Source of the DNA: Candidatus Thioglobus sp.
Lineage (GTDB): Bacteria; Pseudomonadota; Gammaproteobacteria; Arenicellales; UBA868
Assembly (NCBI GenBank): GCA_004212795.1
Contig: SHBR01000002.1
Coordinates: forward strand, 1-64,000
Reading direction: 5' to 3'
Length of the DNA: 64,000 nucleotides
Shown: positions 1 through 10,540 of the stretch, piece after piece
Layout: each line of letters opens with the position of its first letter
Position numbering within the stretch: position 1 is the first letter of the stretch
The notes under the pieces: generated by a model
Databases searched by the model: none
What the model saw: only the letters and a program-made list of their open reading frames with translations
Told to the model about the DNA's origin: nothing
Made by a program: the position numbers and the translations under genes

Positions 1-16
1 AAGTCAATCCGCAGCG

Positions 17-874
17 TTGTCACTTTTTAAGTATTCATTTATGGAACGTTTACAGGAAATGCACGCATTTGGCGGGCGACAGCAAGTCTATCGGCACCGA
101 AGCGAGAGCACAAAATGCGAGATGGAATTTGCGATTTTTGACCCTGATCCCGAAAACACCGAACCGAAGCCCGCTTTACTTTATCTTTCGGGCCTGACCT
201 GTACCTGGGCCAACGTCGCCGAAAAAGCCGGCGCGCAACGATATGCATCAGAACACGGACTAATCCTCGTCATGCCGGATACCTCTCCTCGCGGTCTTCA
301 ACTGCCGGGAGAAGACGATGATTATGATTTTGGTTCAGGTGCGGGCTTTTATATTAATGCCACTCGTTCGCCCTGGGATCAAAACTATCAAATGTTTGAT
401 TACGTCACTGAAGAGCTTCCCAAACTAATGACGCAGGTGCTTGGATGTGATTCAAAGCGTTTGGGCATAACCGGCCATTCGATGGGGGGTCACGGCGCAC
501 TCATCAGCGCGCTCAAGCGTCCTGATGTTTTTCGGTCATGTTCTGCATTTGCGCCAATCAGTAATCCCATCAATTGCCCGTGGGGTCAGAAAGCATTTAC
601 CGGGTATCTCGGTACTGACCAGGCCCTCTGGCGGGAGTGGGATGCTTGTGAGCTCGCCACCTCTTCGAAATTTTCAGGTCCTATCCTTGTTGATCAGGGC
701 GAGGCTGATAATTTTCTTGAGGAACAACTAAAGCCTGACGCACTAGCGACCGCCTTCAATAAGGCTGGCCTTAGCCTGATCGTCCGCAAACAGCCAAACT
801 ACGATCATAGCTATTACTTTATTAGTTCATTTATCGGTGAGCATGTTGCCCATCATGCGCGGGAACTGCGTTGA
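17..874 (+). CDS. fghA: S-formylglutathione hydrolase / esterase D family (TTG start at 17, or ATG at 41)
   Basis: GHSMGGHGALISALKRPDVFRSCSAFAPISNPINCPWGQKAFTGYLG is characteristic of FGH; LSGLTCT motif. Confidence 0.93.
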   Translation: MSLFKYSFMERLQEMHAFGGRQQVYRHRSESTKCEMEFAIFDPDPENTEPKPALLYLSGLTCTWANVAEKAGAQRYASEHGLILVMPDTSPRGLQLPGEDDDYDFGSGAGFYINATRSPWDQNYQMFDYVTEELPKLMTQVLGCDSKRLGITGHSMGGHGALISALKRPDVFRSCSAFAPISNPINCPWGQKAFTGYLGTDQALWREWDACELATSSKFSGPILVDQGEADNFLEEQLKPDALATAFNKAGLSLIVRKQPNYDHSYYFISSFIGEHVAHHARELR

Positions 875-916
875 CCGTAATCTTCGTTTGATCGGCATAA
901 CTGTGGCAGCCACGCC

Positions 917-1777
917 TTGAAACGCGTTGTTCTCCTGGGTGGCGCTTTCACGCTCGCGGGATCGTTTCTTTTTTCAATGCAAGACGCGCTAGTGAAATGG
1001 CTTTCCGATGATTTTTCGCTATTTCAATTGCTGCTGATACGAAGTGTCGTAATGGTTCCCGTGTTTGCCCTTATTTGCGTCAGCAGATGGGGCGCTGTGG
1101 GGCTAGTCACCCAAAAACCCGGCGCGCATTTATTACGGGCGCTGTTCAATCTTACGGCGTTTCTCAGTTATTACTACGCGATCACCCGAATGCCGCTTGT
1201 TGATGCAATATCAATCGCCTCTGCTTATCCAATTATCCTGGCTGTTTTATCCGGCATGGTCCTCTCAGAGGCGCCTAATGGTCGACAGATTCTTGCGGTC
1301 ATTGCGGGTTTTATTGGTGTTCTTTTTATTATCCAACCGACAGGTGCCGATGTGGACTGGATCGGCGCCGGCGCAGCACTTTTTGGATGCGTCAGTTTTG
1401 CCGGACTCGGCCTTTACACGAGACATCTTTCAAAAACCGAATCCTCAGAACTCATGTTGCTCACTGGCGCCCTTTCTATTTTAATTGTCAGCCTGATCAG
1501 CGCGCCCTGGACCTGGATAACGCCAGATCTAAATAATCTTTTACTAATGCTGGGACTGTCTGTTGTCGCATTACTCGGTCAATACGCCATCACCAACGGC
1601 TTTCGCTACGCCCCAGTTTATCTGGTTGGCGCACTGGAATACACCACACTCGTCTGGGCCGCGCTTTGGGGTTTCTTATTTTTTATGGAGATACCCGCAA
1701 CCCACGTGTTAATCGGCGCCGGGGTTGTCGTATTAAGTGGGCTAGCCGTTGTACTGGCCGAGCGACAACGCCAATAG
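917..1777 (+). CDS. DMT (EamA) family transporter
   Basis: ~10 hydrophobic helices, duplicated EamA pattern; TTG start. Confidence 0.85.
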   Translation: MKRVVLLGGAFTLAGSFLFSMQDALVKWLSDDFSLFQLLLIRSVVMVPVFALICVSRWGAVGLVTQKPGAHLLRALFNLTAFLSYYYAITRMPLVDAISIASAYPIILAVLSGMVLSEAPNGRQILAVIAGFIGVLFIIQPTGADVDWIGAGAALFGCVSFAGLGLYTRHLSKTESSELMLLTGALSILIVSLISAPWTWITPDLNNLLLMLGLSVVALLGQYAITNGFRYAPVYLVGALEYTTLVWAALWGFLFFMEIPATHVLIGAGVVVLSGLAVVLAERQRQ

Positions 1778-1782
1778 ACGAT

Positions 1783-2508
1783 TCAGCAACCCAGTTGCTC
1801 GGCAAGGTCAATAAAGTCCTGAGCAACGATTTCATACTCCCCCTCCGCGAAAAGATCGGTCTCCTGGTTGGGGCCGTGTTCGAAAGGTCGAGCGACGAAG
1901 GCAGTTTTAAAGCCAACCTCAAGCGCTGCCTCAAGGTCATTGTTGTGGGCTGCAACCAGCATGCATTGCGATGGCTCGAATCCTAACGCTGCTGCAGAAC
2001 CCAAATAAGCCTGTGGTTGAGGCTTATAGGCTCTTGCTACTTCTGCGCCAAGAATTGCGTCCCAAGGTAATCCTGCATGACGAGCCATATTCTTTATCAA
2101 GTCAATATTACCGTTTGAAAGTGTTCCGATCTGATATCCACGCTTCAGTTTCTGTAAACCCGGCACCACATCCGGCCAAGGATCGAGTCGATGCCAGGCA
2201 AGGTTAAGATTTGCAATCTCGGTCTCGCTTGCATTCGTTAACGAGAACTCCATCAACGTCTGATCAAGATTCTCTCGGTGCAATTGATCAAGCGGTACAA
2301 ATGCAATACTGCCCGAACGGACTCTCTCCATGGCAGGCTGGTAGAGTGCGCGCCAACGATCTGCAAACGCTTCACCGTCCACCACTGAATCACAACGCTT
2401 GGCAAAGCTAACCACCTCTTGTGATATCGAGCTTCGCCAGTCCACCACAGTGCCAAAGACATCGAAGAGAACCGCACGTATGCCGTGTATTGATTGCTTG
2501 AGAGTCAT
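1783..2508 (-). CDS. Haloacid dehalogenase type II (HAD superfamily)
   Basis: AVLFDVFGTVVDWRSSI motif I, LSNGN motif II, VAAHNNDLEAA motif. Confidence 0.88.
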   Translation of the reverse strand: MTLKQSIHGIRAVLFDVFGTVVDWRSSISQEVVSFAKRCDSVVDGEAFADRWRALYQPAMERVRSGSIAFVPLDQLHRENLDQTLMEFSLTNASETEIANLNLAWHRLDPWPDVVPGLQKLKRGYQIGTLSNGNIDLIKNMARHAGLPWDAILGAEVARAYKPQPQAYLGSAAALGFEPSQCMLVAAHNNDLEAALEVGFKTAFVARPFEHGPNQETDLFAEGEYEIVAQDFIDLAEQLGC

Positions 2509-2617
2509 TGTTTCTTTTAAAGGACTGGTGTACCGTTAGCGGCGTATTATGTTGAGCGTTTTCAGTTGAGAAAATATTTCATCAAGTGATCTGAAAGATT
2601 AATTAAATTACAGTTTT

Positions 2618-3442
2618 ATGTCTATAAAAAAGCCGGAAGGCGTTGAGAGTTATAACGCAACAATCGAGCGTATCGACCACATTGCGGACGGTCTTTCGAT
2701 CTTTTTTATAAAACCGGATGAAGTGATTCCGGGCAGACTCCCTGGTCATTACGTCAGTATTGGCCTCGTGGATCCAGTCGCGAATAAGTTAATTCGAAGA
2801 CCGTACTCATTATCCCAGTCGATTACACCCGCTCATGACCCATCGCTTCTCGAGCTCCTGATTATTCGTGTCCCCGAGGGTGAATTTACCCCCCTTCTAT
2901 TTGAGCAAAAAGAGGGTGATCGAATCTACGTGCGTCCCAAAATGGTCGGCACCTATCTACTGCCAGATCTCGATTCCGAAATGACAATGATCTTGCTGTC
3001 GACGGGCACCGGCGTTGCACCCCACATGACCATGCTAGAGCGCTGTATTCAAAATTGTAAACAAGTCGTCATGATGGAGTGTGTTCGGTACCAATCTGAA
3101 CTTGCTTATGCATCTCAGATTGAAGCGCTAGCAACCCGTCACGGCCATCTTTGCTATATCCCGCTCGTCACTCGGGAAGGCGGTGATAAACGTTATATAC
3201 AGGATTACTTCCGCAACAACACGCTGAGTGATGAATTTGGTGTTTGTATAACTGCTGAACATACTCATGTATTTGCCTGTGGCAATCCAGCAATGATTGG
3301 TATTCCAAAAGAGGATCGGAAAACCGGGGCATTACACTTTGAAACCGAAAGTGGTCTGGTTGAGATTCTGGTCCAAAAATATGGTCTTTCGATCCATAAA
3401 CCCAGATCGCCCGGTCAAGTTCATTACGAGAAATACTGGTAA
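2618..3442 (+). CDS. fpr: Ferredoxin--NADP reductase
   Basis: RPYSLSQ FAD motif, STGTGVAPHM NADP motif, C-terminal aromatic YW. Confidence 0.85.
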   Translation: MSIKKPEGVESYNATIERIDHIADGLSIFFIKPDEVIPGRLPGHYVSIGLVDPVANKLIRRPYSLSQSITPAHDPSLLELLIIRVPEGEFTPLLFEQKEGDRIYVRPKMVGTYLLPDLDSEMTMILLSTGTGVAPHMTMLERCIQNCKQVVMMECVRYQSELAYASQIEALATRHGHLCYIPLVTREGGDKRYIQDYFRNNTLSDEFGVCITAEHTHVFACGNPAMIGIPKEDRKTGALHFETESGLVEILVQKYGLSIHKPRSPGQVHYEKYW

Positions 3443-3443
3443 C

Positions 3444-4193
3444 CTACTTCAAAATTAGCGCCTTCAAAATAATAAAAAGCCCTAGCAAACCAAGCACAAA
3501 ATAAAACGCTCTTTCAAAAACCAGGTCTGAAAGTTGTTGCTGGATCCGTCGACCAACTGCCATTCCGATAAGGCCCGCCGCCACGCCAATCACTGCTACG
3601 ACACTCGTCTCTTTCGGAAAAGCACCTTGCCATCCAAACACACTTGCCACCGTCAAGTTTGCGAGCACGAGATAAATACCCATTGCCTGAATCATCATTG
3701 AACGATCCAGTCTTAGAGACTTAAGATAAATGGTCATCGGAAACACAAGCACCCCGGTCAGACCCGTGAAAACACCGGTACTCATCCCCATGAGGGGCGA
3801 GAGCCATCGCTCTCTTTGGCCGGGCGGCTTACAACGCCAGGTCACCAGTCCACTGATGCTATAAACGATGATCACACCGCCCAGTAAAGCCATCGGCCAC
3901 CGGGGGTGAATCTGGAGCAGCATTATTGCCGACATCGCAGTAAATACTACGCCAGAAACATAAAGCGTCCACAACCGACGCCAAGAGATCCCAAAATTTC
4001 CACCCGCAAGTGCTTGCCAAAAATTGGTCACCACAGCCGGTATCACCATCAATCCAATCGCATCGACCAGTCCATAAAAGGGCGTCAACAGGGTAATTGA
4101 CACGAGCGGCAGTCCAAACCCGACCGTACCTTTGACTGCCCCTCCCAGAAAAAAAATAGCGGCAGTAATGAGATAGATTTGAATAGAGTCCAT
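3444..4193 (-). CDS. TauE/SafE (TSUP) family sulfite exporter-like permease
   Basis: GGAVKGTVGFGLPLVSITLL N-terminal motif, multi-TM. Confidence 0.85.
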   Translation of the reverse strand: MDSIQIYLITAAIFFLGGAVKGTVGFGLPLVSITLLTPFYGLVDAIGLMVIPAVVTNFWQALAGGNFGISWRRLWTLYVSGVVFTAMSAIMLLQIHPRWPMALLGGVIIVYSISGLVTWRCKPPGQRERWLSPLMGMSTGVFTGLTGVLVFPMTIYLKSLRLDRSMMIQAMGIYLVLANLTVASVFGWQGAFPKETSVVAVIGVAAGLIGMAVGRRIQQQLSDLVFERAFYFVLGLLGLFIILKALILK

Positions 4194-4309
4194 TGATTAT
4201 TCGCGAAGCGTCAAAAGGGGTCTAAGCTCATCATCTTGATCGGGTTAAAAAATATCGCTAACAACCTTCGCTTTATGTTTCTGATCTGAGAAAATACCGT
4301 CTACTCTAC

Positions 4310-5221
4310 TTGCGTTGTGATCCATCCGATAGGCCCGCACTTTACATGCTCATCCGAATTTTCGAGGTCATGATTCCCGTCATTGCGGTGGCGGGACTTG
4401 GCTTTCTTTACAGTTTAAAACGACGCACCGATATCGCGAGCATCAATACGCTCTCCGTGAACGTCTTTTTACCTGCTTTGGTTTTTAGTGTGATGTCAGG
4501 TCAGGACTTTGATCTCGGTCAATATCCAGAACTTGCTATTGCGGCGATCGCGATATTTCTGGGTTCGGGTCTGCTCGCTTGGCCGGTTGCGATCGCACTT
4601 AAATATGATGCGCGAACATTTTTACCTCCAATGATGTTTAACAATTGCGGCAATCTTGGACTTCCGCTCGCAATACTTGCCTTTGGCCATGAAGGTCTTG
4701 CGCCCGCTGTCGTACTACTCATCGTTACCAACTTAATGTATTTTTCGGTCGGAATATACATCGTCGACAAAAAAGTCAACTGGCGTAATGTTTTGTTTTC
4801 GCCCACCATCATTGCGTCAATCGCTGGACTTCTGGTCAGCCTGCTAAAAATCTCTATCCCTGGTGTAATCGCCACTCCAATTGAGATGCTGGGGGATGCA
4901 TTAATTCCCGTCATGCTGTTTACACTCGGCATTCGACTTGTGGATGTGAAACTCAGTGACTGGAAAATCGGCTTAATGGGTGCCGTAATCTGTCCACTGA
5001 CCGGAGTCATTATCGCGCTTATTATCCAGCCCATACTCCAGCTACCACCAGAACAGTTCCGTCCCCTATTGCTTTATAGTGCACTTCCGCCTGCCGTATT
5101 GGTTTATCTGGTTGCCGAGCAATACGATCAAGAGCCAATGAAAGTGGCTGCCATGGTGGGATTCGGTAATATCGCAGCCATAGCGATCCTGCCGATGATG
5201 CTGCCTTTCGTCCTCGTTTAA
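4310..5221 (+). CDS. AEC (auxin efflux carrier) family transporter
   Basis: FNNCGNLGLPLA motif typical of the AEC family; multi-TM. Confidence 0.88.
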   Translation: MRCDPSDRPALYMLIRIFEVMIPVIAVAGLGFLYSLKRRTDIASINTLSVNVFLPALVFSVMSGQDFDLGQYPELAIAAIAIFLGSGLLAWPVAIALKYDARTFLPPMMFNNCGNLGLPLAILAFGHEGLAPAVVLLIVTNLMYFSVGIYIVDKKVNWRNVLFSPTIIASIAGLLVSLLKISIPGVIATPIEMLGDALIPVMLFTLGIRLVDVKLSDWKIGLMGAVICPLTGVIIALIIQPILQLPPEQFRPLLLYSALPPAVLVYLVAEQYDQEPMKVAAMVGFGNIAAIAILPMMLPFVLV

Positions 5222-5265
5222 ATCAGCATTCCTGGCCGTCAACATAATTTAGCTGGAGCTCATTT

Positions 5266-6216
5266 GTGCAGCCAGATACACTGAAAAATAATCTTCGTGG
5301 CGGTCTTCTAAATTGGGGCAAAATCTGGAACTTCTCTATTTTGATCCTATTGGGGATTTCCTGGGGTTTTTCATTTTCACTTGCCCGAATGTCGACCGAG
5401 GGCGATTTCCATCCGCTCGCCATAAACTACTGGATGTGTATCACCAGTACGATCTGTCTTGGATTTTTCTGCTTAATCACCCGTAAACGGGTACCGATTA
5501 CAAAGCAATACTTACGCCTGTATGTCATATGCGGATTACTCGGCTCTGTTATCCCGGGTACGCTTTATTTTTATGCGGCCTCTGAAGTCAGCGCTGGGGT
5601 GCTATCGATTACGGTGGCGACTGTACCGCTAACAACATTCGTTGGGGCGATTATTTTAAGAATCGAAACGCCATCATTTGGTCGGATTCTGGGCGTTGTG
5701 CTCGGAATCATTTCTATCGCATTTCTAGTTATGCCGAGCACTAGCCTACCAAAACCGTCCGCTGCGTTTTGGGTTGTAATCATGGTGCTTGCAGCGGGAT
5801 GCTACGCCTTAGAGAATCTTGTTATTGCAATAAAAATGCCGAAAAATGGTGATGTTTTTGCAGTGGTCACAGGCGTGCTTACGTGCGCCACCATTATGCT
5901 GACTCCGATCATTTGGGGGGCTGATGCATTTTCGATGCTGCCATGGCCCCTGACCCGACCGGGCTGGGCCATTATTGCGATGGGCGCTATCACCGCGGGA
6001 GCCTATGCCGGATTTTTTTACCTGGTGATGCGGACCGGACCGGTCTTTGCCAGTCAATGCGCCTACCTCGTTACCCTCGCTGGCGTTTTGTGGGGAATCA
6101 TAATTTACGACGAGTCCCACTCGATCTGGGTTTGGTTTTCGCTTGCGATCATGATGGGGGCTTTGGCACTGGTTCAACCCCGAGAGGAGAACTCTACTCA
6201 CTCAAGCGGAAGTTAA
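5266..6216 (+). CDS. DMT (EamA) family transporter
   Basis: 10-TM EamA-like sequence; GTG start. Confidence 0.82.
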   Translation: MQPDTLKNNLRGGLLNWGKIWNFSILILLGISWGFSFSLARMSTEGDFHPLAINYWMCITSTICLGFFCLITRKRVPITKQYLRLYVICGLLGSVIPGTLYFYAASEVSAGVLSITVATVPLTTFVGAIILRIETPSFGRILGVVLGIISIAFLVMPSTSLPKPSAAFWVVIMVLAAGCYALENLVIAIKMPKNGDVFAVVTGVLTCATIMLTPIIWGADAFSMLPWPLTRPGWAIIAMGAITAGAYAGFFYLVMRTGPVFASQCAYLVTLAGVLWGIIIYDESHSIWVWFSLAIMMGALALVQPREENSTHSSGS

Positions 6217-6237
6217 TTTTAGCTTTCACCAACATAC

Positions 6238-6774
6238 TCACCCATGTCCGCGAATCAAAATGAGTATCCACAATCCAGCGATGACAACGACGCCATAAAT
6301 AAAAATACTAGCGGCAACCGCTCTCGTTCGGCGCCATCGACGACGAGCCTGCAACTTTTGTAATCGAAAATTTTCAGTTGGCACAACCAACGGCACGAAA
6401 TCATTCTCAATCAAGGGTGTCGAATCATCCGCCGCTGAACCCAAGCGAATGTACACCCCATCTGAGAGTTCATAACAGGCGTCAAACTCGGCCAAAACCT
6501 GGCCAATCAAGTCGGTAGATAAATTAGGAACTGCCAGTTTAAGGCGATGACTGACTTGTTTGCGATAAACCGACCAGTTGGGATGAACCGAGACATAGAG
6601 TCGATCGGGCGCCTGTTCCAGCTCACGCCCGATTAGACCAACAGCAACTCGAATATCAATCTCTGAGCGATCAGAACGTCTAAACACCCATGCGACTAAT
6701 AAAAGCCCGCCCGCAAGAAGCCACCACCCGTAAGCGAGCACCGCTGAGCCAATCGCTGGCCACCACTCAATCAT
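6238..6774 (-). CDS. Hypothetical membrane protein (TM helices at both ends)
   Basis: ORF of 178 aa with hydrophobic N- and C-terminal segments; fills the gap between convergent and tandem neighbours. Confidence 0.6.
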   Translation of the reverse strand: MIEWWPAIGSAVLAYGWWLLAGGLLLVAWVFRRSDRSEIDIRVAVGLIGRELEQAPDRLYVSVHPNWSVYRKQVSHRLKLAVPNLSTDLIGQVLAEFDACYELSDGVYIRLGSAADDSTPLIENDFVPLVVPTENFRLQKLQARRRWRRTRAVAASIFIYGVVVIAGLWILILIRGHG

Positions 6775-6837
6775 ATTGCGCGTGCGAGAAATATAAAGAA
6801 AATTTTAAAAACCTTTTCTCGGTCACTGATCAATTGG

Positions 6838-7602
6838 CTAGGTTCGAAATTCCGGCTCTTCTTTGTCAAGAATTGCCAGAATCTCACTTAAATGTCGATC
6901 ATCTTGTGAAGGATAGGCCTCAATCTGACTTGCCGTTTTTTCAGCAATCTCATCTGACAACACACGAAGTGGTTGGCCGGTCTGGAGCGCTTGTACATAG
7001 GTCCGCGCAGCACGCTCAAAATAATAGAGTCGGTTAAAAGCATCTCCCACGCTATCACCTATTGTCATGACACCATGATTCCCCATGATCATCGTTTTAT
7101 GCGCCGGATTAGCCAGTAGTTGTGCGCAACGCTCCCCTTCATCAGAGAGCGCGAGACCGCCATAGTGCTCGTCAATAACATAACGATTAAAAAATACCGC
7201 TGAATTCTGATCAATTGGCGGTAATCGACTATCCTTTAAGCTGGCAAGCACGGTGCCATACTCTGGATGCGCATGCATTACGCAGCGTGCATGCCGGCAA
7301 TGACGATGAATTCCCCCATGGAGACCCCAAGCGGTTGGATCAGGCGCGTCTGGCCTGTCCATCGTATGAGGGTCATTTGCGTCAATCAGCACAAGATCAC
7401 TCGCCTTAACCTGGGAAAAATGAACCTGATTAGGGTTAATAAGGAACTTGGTGCCATCTTCATTTACCGCGAGCGAAAAATGATTCGCGACTGCTTCGTG
7501 CAAATCCATTCTCGCAGCCCATCTAAAAGAAGCTGCGAGCTCAACTCGTTGCTGTGTATAGTTATCGTCGTCACTGACTATCCGCAATTGACTGGTCATC
7601 AC
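6838..7602 (-). CDS. Class II aldolase/adducin family protein
   Basis: RHCRHARCVMHAHPEYGTVLA and MGNHGVMTIG metal-binding motifs. Confidence 0.9.
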   Translation of the reverse strand: MMTSQLRIVSDDDNYTQQRVELAASFRWAARMDLHEAVANHFSLAVNEDGTKFLINPNQVHFSQVKASDLVLIDANDPHTMDRPDAPDPTAWGLHGGIHRHCRHARCVMHAHPEYGTVLASLKDSRLPPIDQNSAVFFNRYVIDEHYGGLALSDEGERCAQLLANPAHKTMIMGNHGVMTIGDSVGDAFNRLYYFERAARTYVQALQTGQPLRVLSDEIAEKTASQIEAYPSQDDRHLSEILAILDKEEPEFRT

Positions 7603-7626
7603 TGTGTCCCTGTTAAAAAATTTCTA

Positions 7627-7851
7627 TCACTCTGGATCGGGTTGCTGCCATCCCTTCCCTGCACCGCACCGCAAACAGCGTTGGCTAAGGAATACCTCGT
7701 TCCAATCTGCATCAGCCACCATGTAATCCAACATGACCCTGAGCGCTTTCGAGGTACTACGAAAACCGTAGGTTTCTTTCGCATACTCGAGCATATCCAC
7801 TGTATCTTGATGCAGCTCAACTTCGAGGCTGATCTTCTGTCCCATCGGCAT
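7627..7851 (-). CDS. Small hypothetical protein, ribbon-helix-helix-like N-terminus, CxxC tail
   Basis: 74 aa; KISLEVELHQDTVDMLEYAKETYGFRSTSKALRVMLDYM then CLRC. Confidence 0.55.
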   Translation of the reverse strand: MPMGQKISLEVELHQDTVDMLEYAKETYGFRSTSKALRVMLDYMVADADWNEVFLSQRCLRCGAGKGWQQPDPE

Positions 7852-8013
7852 GTTTGATCTCCTAATATTTAAGGACTTTGATGGCGCATGGTAGCACCCG
7901 TCGCAGGCGCGGTTAAGTCCTCTAGAAAACGTTGTTTGAAATGTTTGATCATATCAGTGGTGTCAGCGATGATACACTCCCGATCGATTGACTTAACGTC
8001 CAGGAGCTTTATT

Positions 8014-8802
8014 TTGCAACTCACTCACGTTGATTTTGAGCATCACGGCGATATCGCAGTTATCTGTTTAAACAATCCAGATTCTGGAAATACGCTGTCA
8101 AAAAGAATGGCGCTGGACCTATTTTCTGCTGCACAAACGGCCGAAAAAGATAATTCGATCCGAGCGGTTGTTTTTAGTGCGAGGGGGCCTATGTTTAGCT
8201 TTGGTGGCAACCTAAAGGAGTTCAAAACCTCTGGCACGAATCCTCAGGCCCTGATAGATACCGCAGATCGCTGGCACGACGCACAGAATAGCTTCCTCAA
8301 TATGCCTAAACCGGTCATTGTCGGCGTCAACGGAATGGCAGCGGGTGGTGGTGTTCCAATGACGCTGGTTGGAGATATCGTGCTTGTCGACGAAACCGCC
8401 CGTTATCGCCTTGCGTATACCGCAGCGGGATTAAGTCCTGATGGTGGTTCGACCTGGTTGCTTCCAAGGTTAATCGGCATACGGCGCACGCAGGAACTCC
8501 TCTTTGAGAACAGGGAACTGTCCGCATCTGAAGCCGTCGAATGGGGGCTTGCAACACGGACCGTTCCTAAAGATACCGCGCTAGATGCTGCAATCGAACT
8601 TGCGCATAAGTTATCAAAAGGACCAACACAGGCTTTTGCATCAACACGACGCCTACTCAATACAAGTCTTAATAATGATTTTTTAAACCAAACCAAACTT
8701 GAGACCCGGGAGATTAGCGCCAATATGACCGGGGCTGATGGACAGGAAGGGCTGGATGCGTTTATTAACAAGCGCCTGCCTGTCTTTACCGGTAAGCGCT
8801 AG
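8014..8802 (+). CDS. Enoyl-CoA hydratase/isomerase family (track ORF begins 7888; TTG at 8014 preceded by CAGGAGC preferred)
   Basis: GNLKEF and GVNGMAAGGGVPMTLVGDIVL crotonase-fold motifs. Confidence 0.85.
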   Translation: MQLTHVDFEHHGDIAVICLNNPDSGNTLSKRMALDLFSAAQTAEKDNSIRAVVFSARGPMFSFGGNLKEFKTSGTNPQALIDTADRWHDAQNSFLNMPKPVIVGVNGMAAGGGVPMTLVGDIVLVDETARYRLAYTAAGLSPDGGSTWLLPRLIGIRRTQELLFENRELSASEAVEWGLATRTVPKDTALDAAIELAHKLSKGPTQAFASTRRLLNTSLNNDFLNQTKLETREISANMTGADGQEGLDAFINKRLPVFTGKR

Positions 8803-8839
8803 AGCGCCGCCTGCTTTTCAAAATACTTAGAGTGATTAC

Positions 8840-9733
8840 TTGACCCTGGCCTCCAGTCATCGCGTCGGTGTCTTGTTTGTCTTGTTGGCAGGAATTTTGT
8901 GGAGCACTTCCGGCATTCTTTATCGTTTGCTTCAAGACGCCACACCTTGGCATGTGCTTTTTTATCGATCACTGGCACTTCTCGGCGCGCTCTTAATATG
9001 GTTTGTCTGGCGCTATCGGGGCGCCCTGCCAGCAAAGCTTATCGATGCCGGCGTCCCTGCATTAGTTGGGGGGCTATGTCTTGGCACGGCGTTTGCCGGA
9101 TACATTCTGGCACTTGAATACACGACGGTTGCCAACGCAATGTTTTTACTTGCCAGCGCCCCTTTTTTTGCGGCGCTAGCCGGCAGATTTCTGCTCGGCG
9201 AGCGAATTAAACCTTATATCTGGGTTGGCATGCTTGTCACTGCTGTTGGCATCGCGATCATGGCAGGCGATGAATTATCTCTTGGCAAGGGTCTTGGCGA
9301 AGGATTTGCCTTGATAGCGGCACTGAGTTTTGCTGGATTAACGGTTTCGCTTCGGGCCCGCCCGCAAACGGACAAACTGATCACGATCTTTTTCGCGACG
9401 ATGGTTGCAGCTATTTTTGGTTTTACTGGACTCATTGTCGACGAGTTACCCTTCTCGCTGAAAACGATCGATATTCTAAACTGCCTGACAATGGGGTGGT
9501 TTCAGATCGGACTTGGATTCGTACTCTTCACGGCCGGCGCGAAACACTTGCAGGCTGTCGAGTTAACTCTTTTATCGCTAACCGAAGTAATCGCTGGGCC
9601 TATCATTGTTTGGATCGGGATCGGCGAGATACCATCGACCGCTTCATTGACGGGCGGTGCACTAATTCTGACTGCGATCATCCTAATGGCTCTGATGGCC
9701 GCTAAGACGGATCGACACGCTGTCGCAATTTAA
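8840..9733 (+). CDS. DMT (EamA) family transporter
   Basis: 10-TM EamA pattern (LLAGILWSTSGILYRL ... EYTTVANAMFLL). Confidence 0.87.
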   Translation: MTLASSHRVGVLFVLLAGILWSTSGILYRLLQDATPWHVLFYRSLALLGALLIWFVWRYRGALPAKLIDAGVPALVGGLCLGTAFAGYILALEYTTVANAMFLLASAPFFAALAGRFLLGERIKPYIWVGMLVTAVGIAIMAGDELSLGKGLGEGFALIAALSFAGLTVSLRARPQTDKLITIFFATMVAAIFGFTGLIVDELPFSLKTIDILNCLTMGWFQIGLGFVLFTAGAKHLQAVELTLLSLTEVIAGPIIVWIGIGEIPSTASLTGGALILTAIILMALMAAKTDRHAVAI

Positions 9734-9763
9734 ATCTCTAATTTATTTTGCGGCGCCTTGTTG

Positions 9764-10174
9764 TCAGGAACGCATCTTATCAAAGGCTTTTATTTCAGGA
9801 TCAACAGGCGTGGAAGGAATCCTCCTACTCGCATACACATTCGCCTGAGGCTTAAACCAGTGCGCAGCATCGATAAGACCCACGCGCACACCCAAACGGG
9901 TCGGCGCACGACTGTTCTGATGAAATACCGGCGAACCGCATTCGCGACAAAAATGTCGGGTCATCGTGCTACCGCTATCGCTCAAATGCTCATAGCTCCC
10001 CATTTCGCCGGAAATTGAAATGGTTGATGCATCAACAAAAGCAAAAGAAGCGTAAACCCCGCCGCCTGACTTTCGACAGTCATCACAATGGCAATTAGCC
10101 TGAAACATGGGTTCCGCCGAACACTCAAAAGAAACAGCACCGCAAAGACAGCCTCCCTTAAACCCTTCACTCAT
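9764..10174 (-). CDS. GFA family protein (CENP-V/GFA zinc-binding)
   Basis: GGCLCGAVSFEC, CHCDDCRKSGG and RHFCRECGSPVF zinc-ligand motifs. Confidence 0.92.
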   Translation of the reverse strand: MSEGFKGGCLCGAVSFECSAEPMFQANCHCDDCRKSGGGVYASFAFVDASTISISGEMGSYEHLSDSGSTMTRHFCRECGSPVFHQNSRAPTRLGVRVGLIDAAHWFKPQANVYASRRIPSTPVDPEIKAFDKMRS

Positions 10175-10540
10175 AAGATTTCCTCAATCGCAGCAGATAA
10201 ATAGATCGCGTCTAAAGATTGGCGCATCCCGCAACAACATTCAAGTCCGGCAGTCGAGTCTCGATCCCAAAAAAATAGACGAACGAACTTTTAGGTGACA
10301 TTGTTGACAATGGGCCATTGCTTTTATTATATTAGTTTTTAATTATTTACTTATTTTTTAAGACCGCGCCTGCTCTATTGCCGACGTGGTCAACGCAGCG
10401 AGATAGCGAAACGTCATCTAACGGGTCTTGGCCTTACGGACTGTTGGAACATCGGTGCTTATGAAAAGCTAAAGGCATGTTCACTCACTCATGTATCGAA
10501 AATTTCAAAAAAATATTTAGCTTGCACACGCTTTGGGGTA

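Noticed and set aside
4519-5034. 171-aa minus ORF
   Set aside because: Antisense shadow of the AEC transporter gene.
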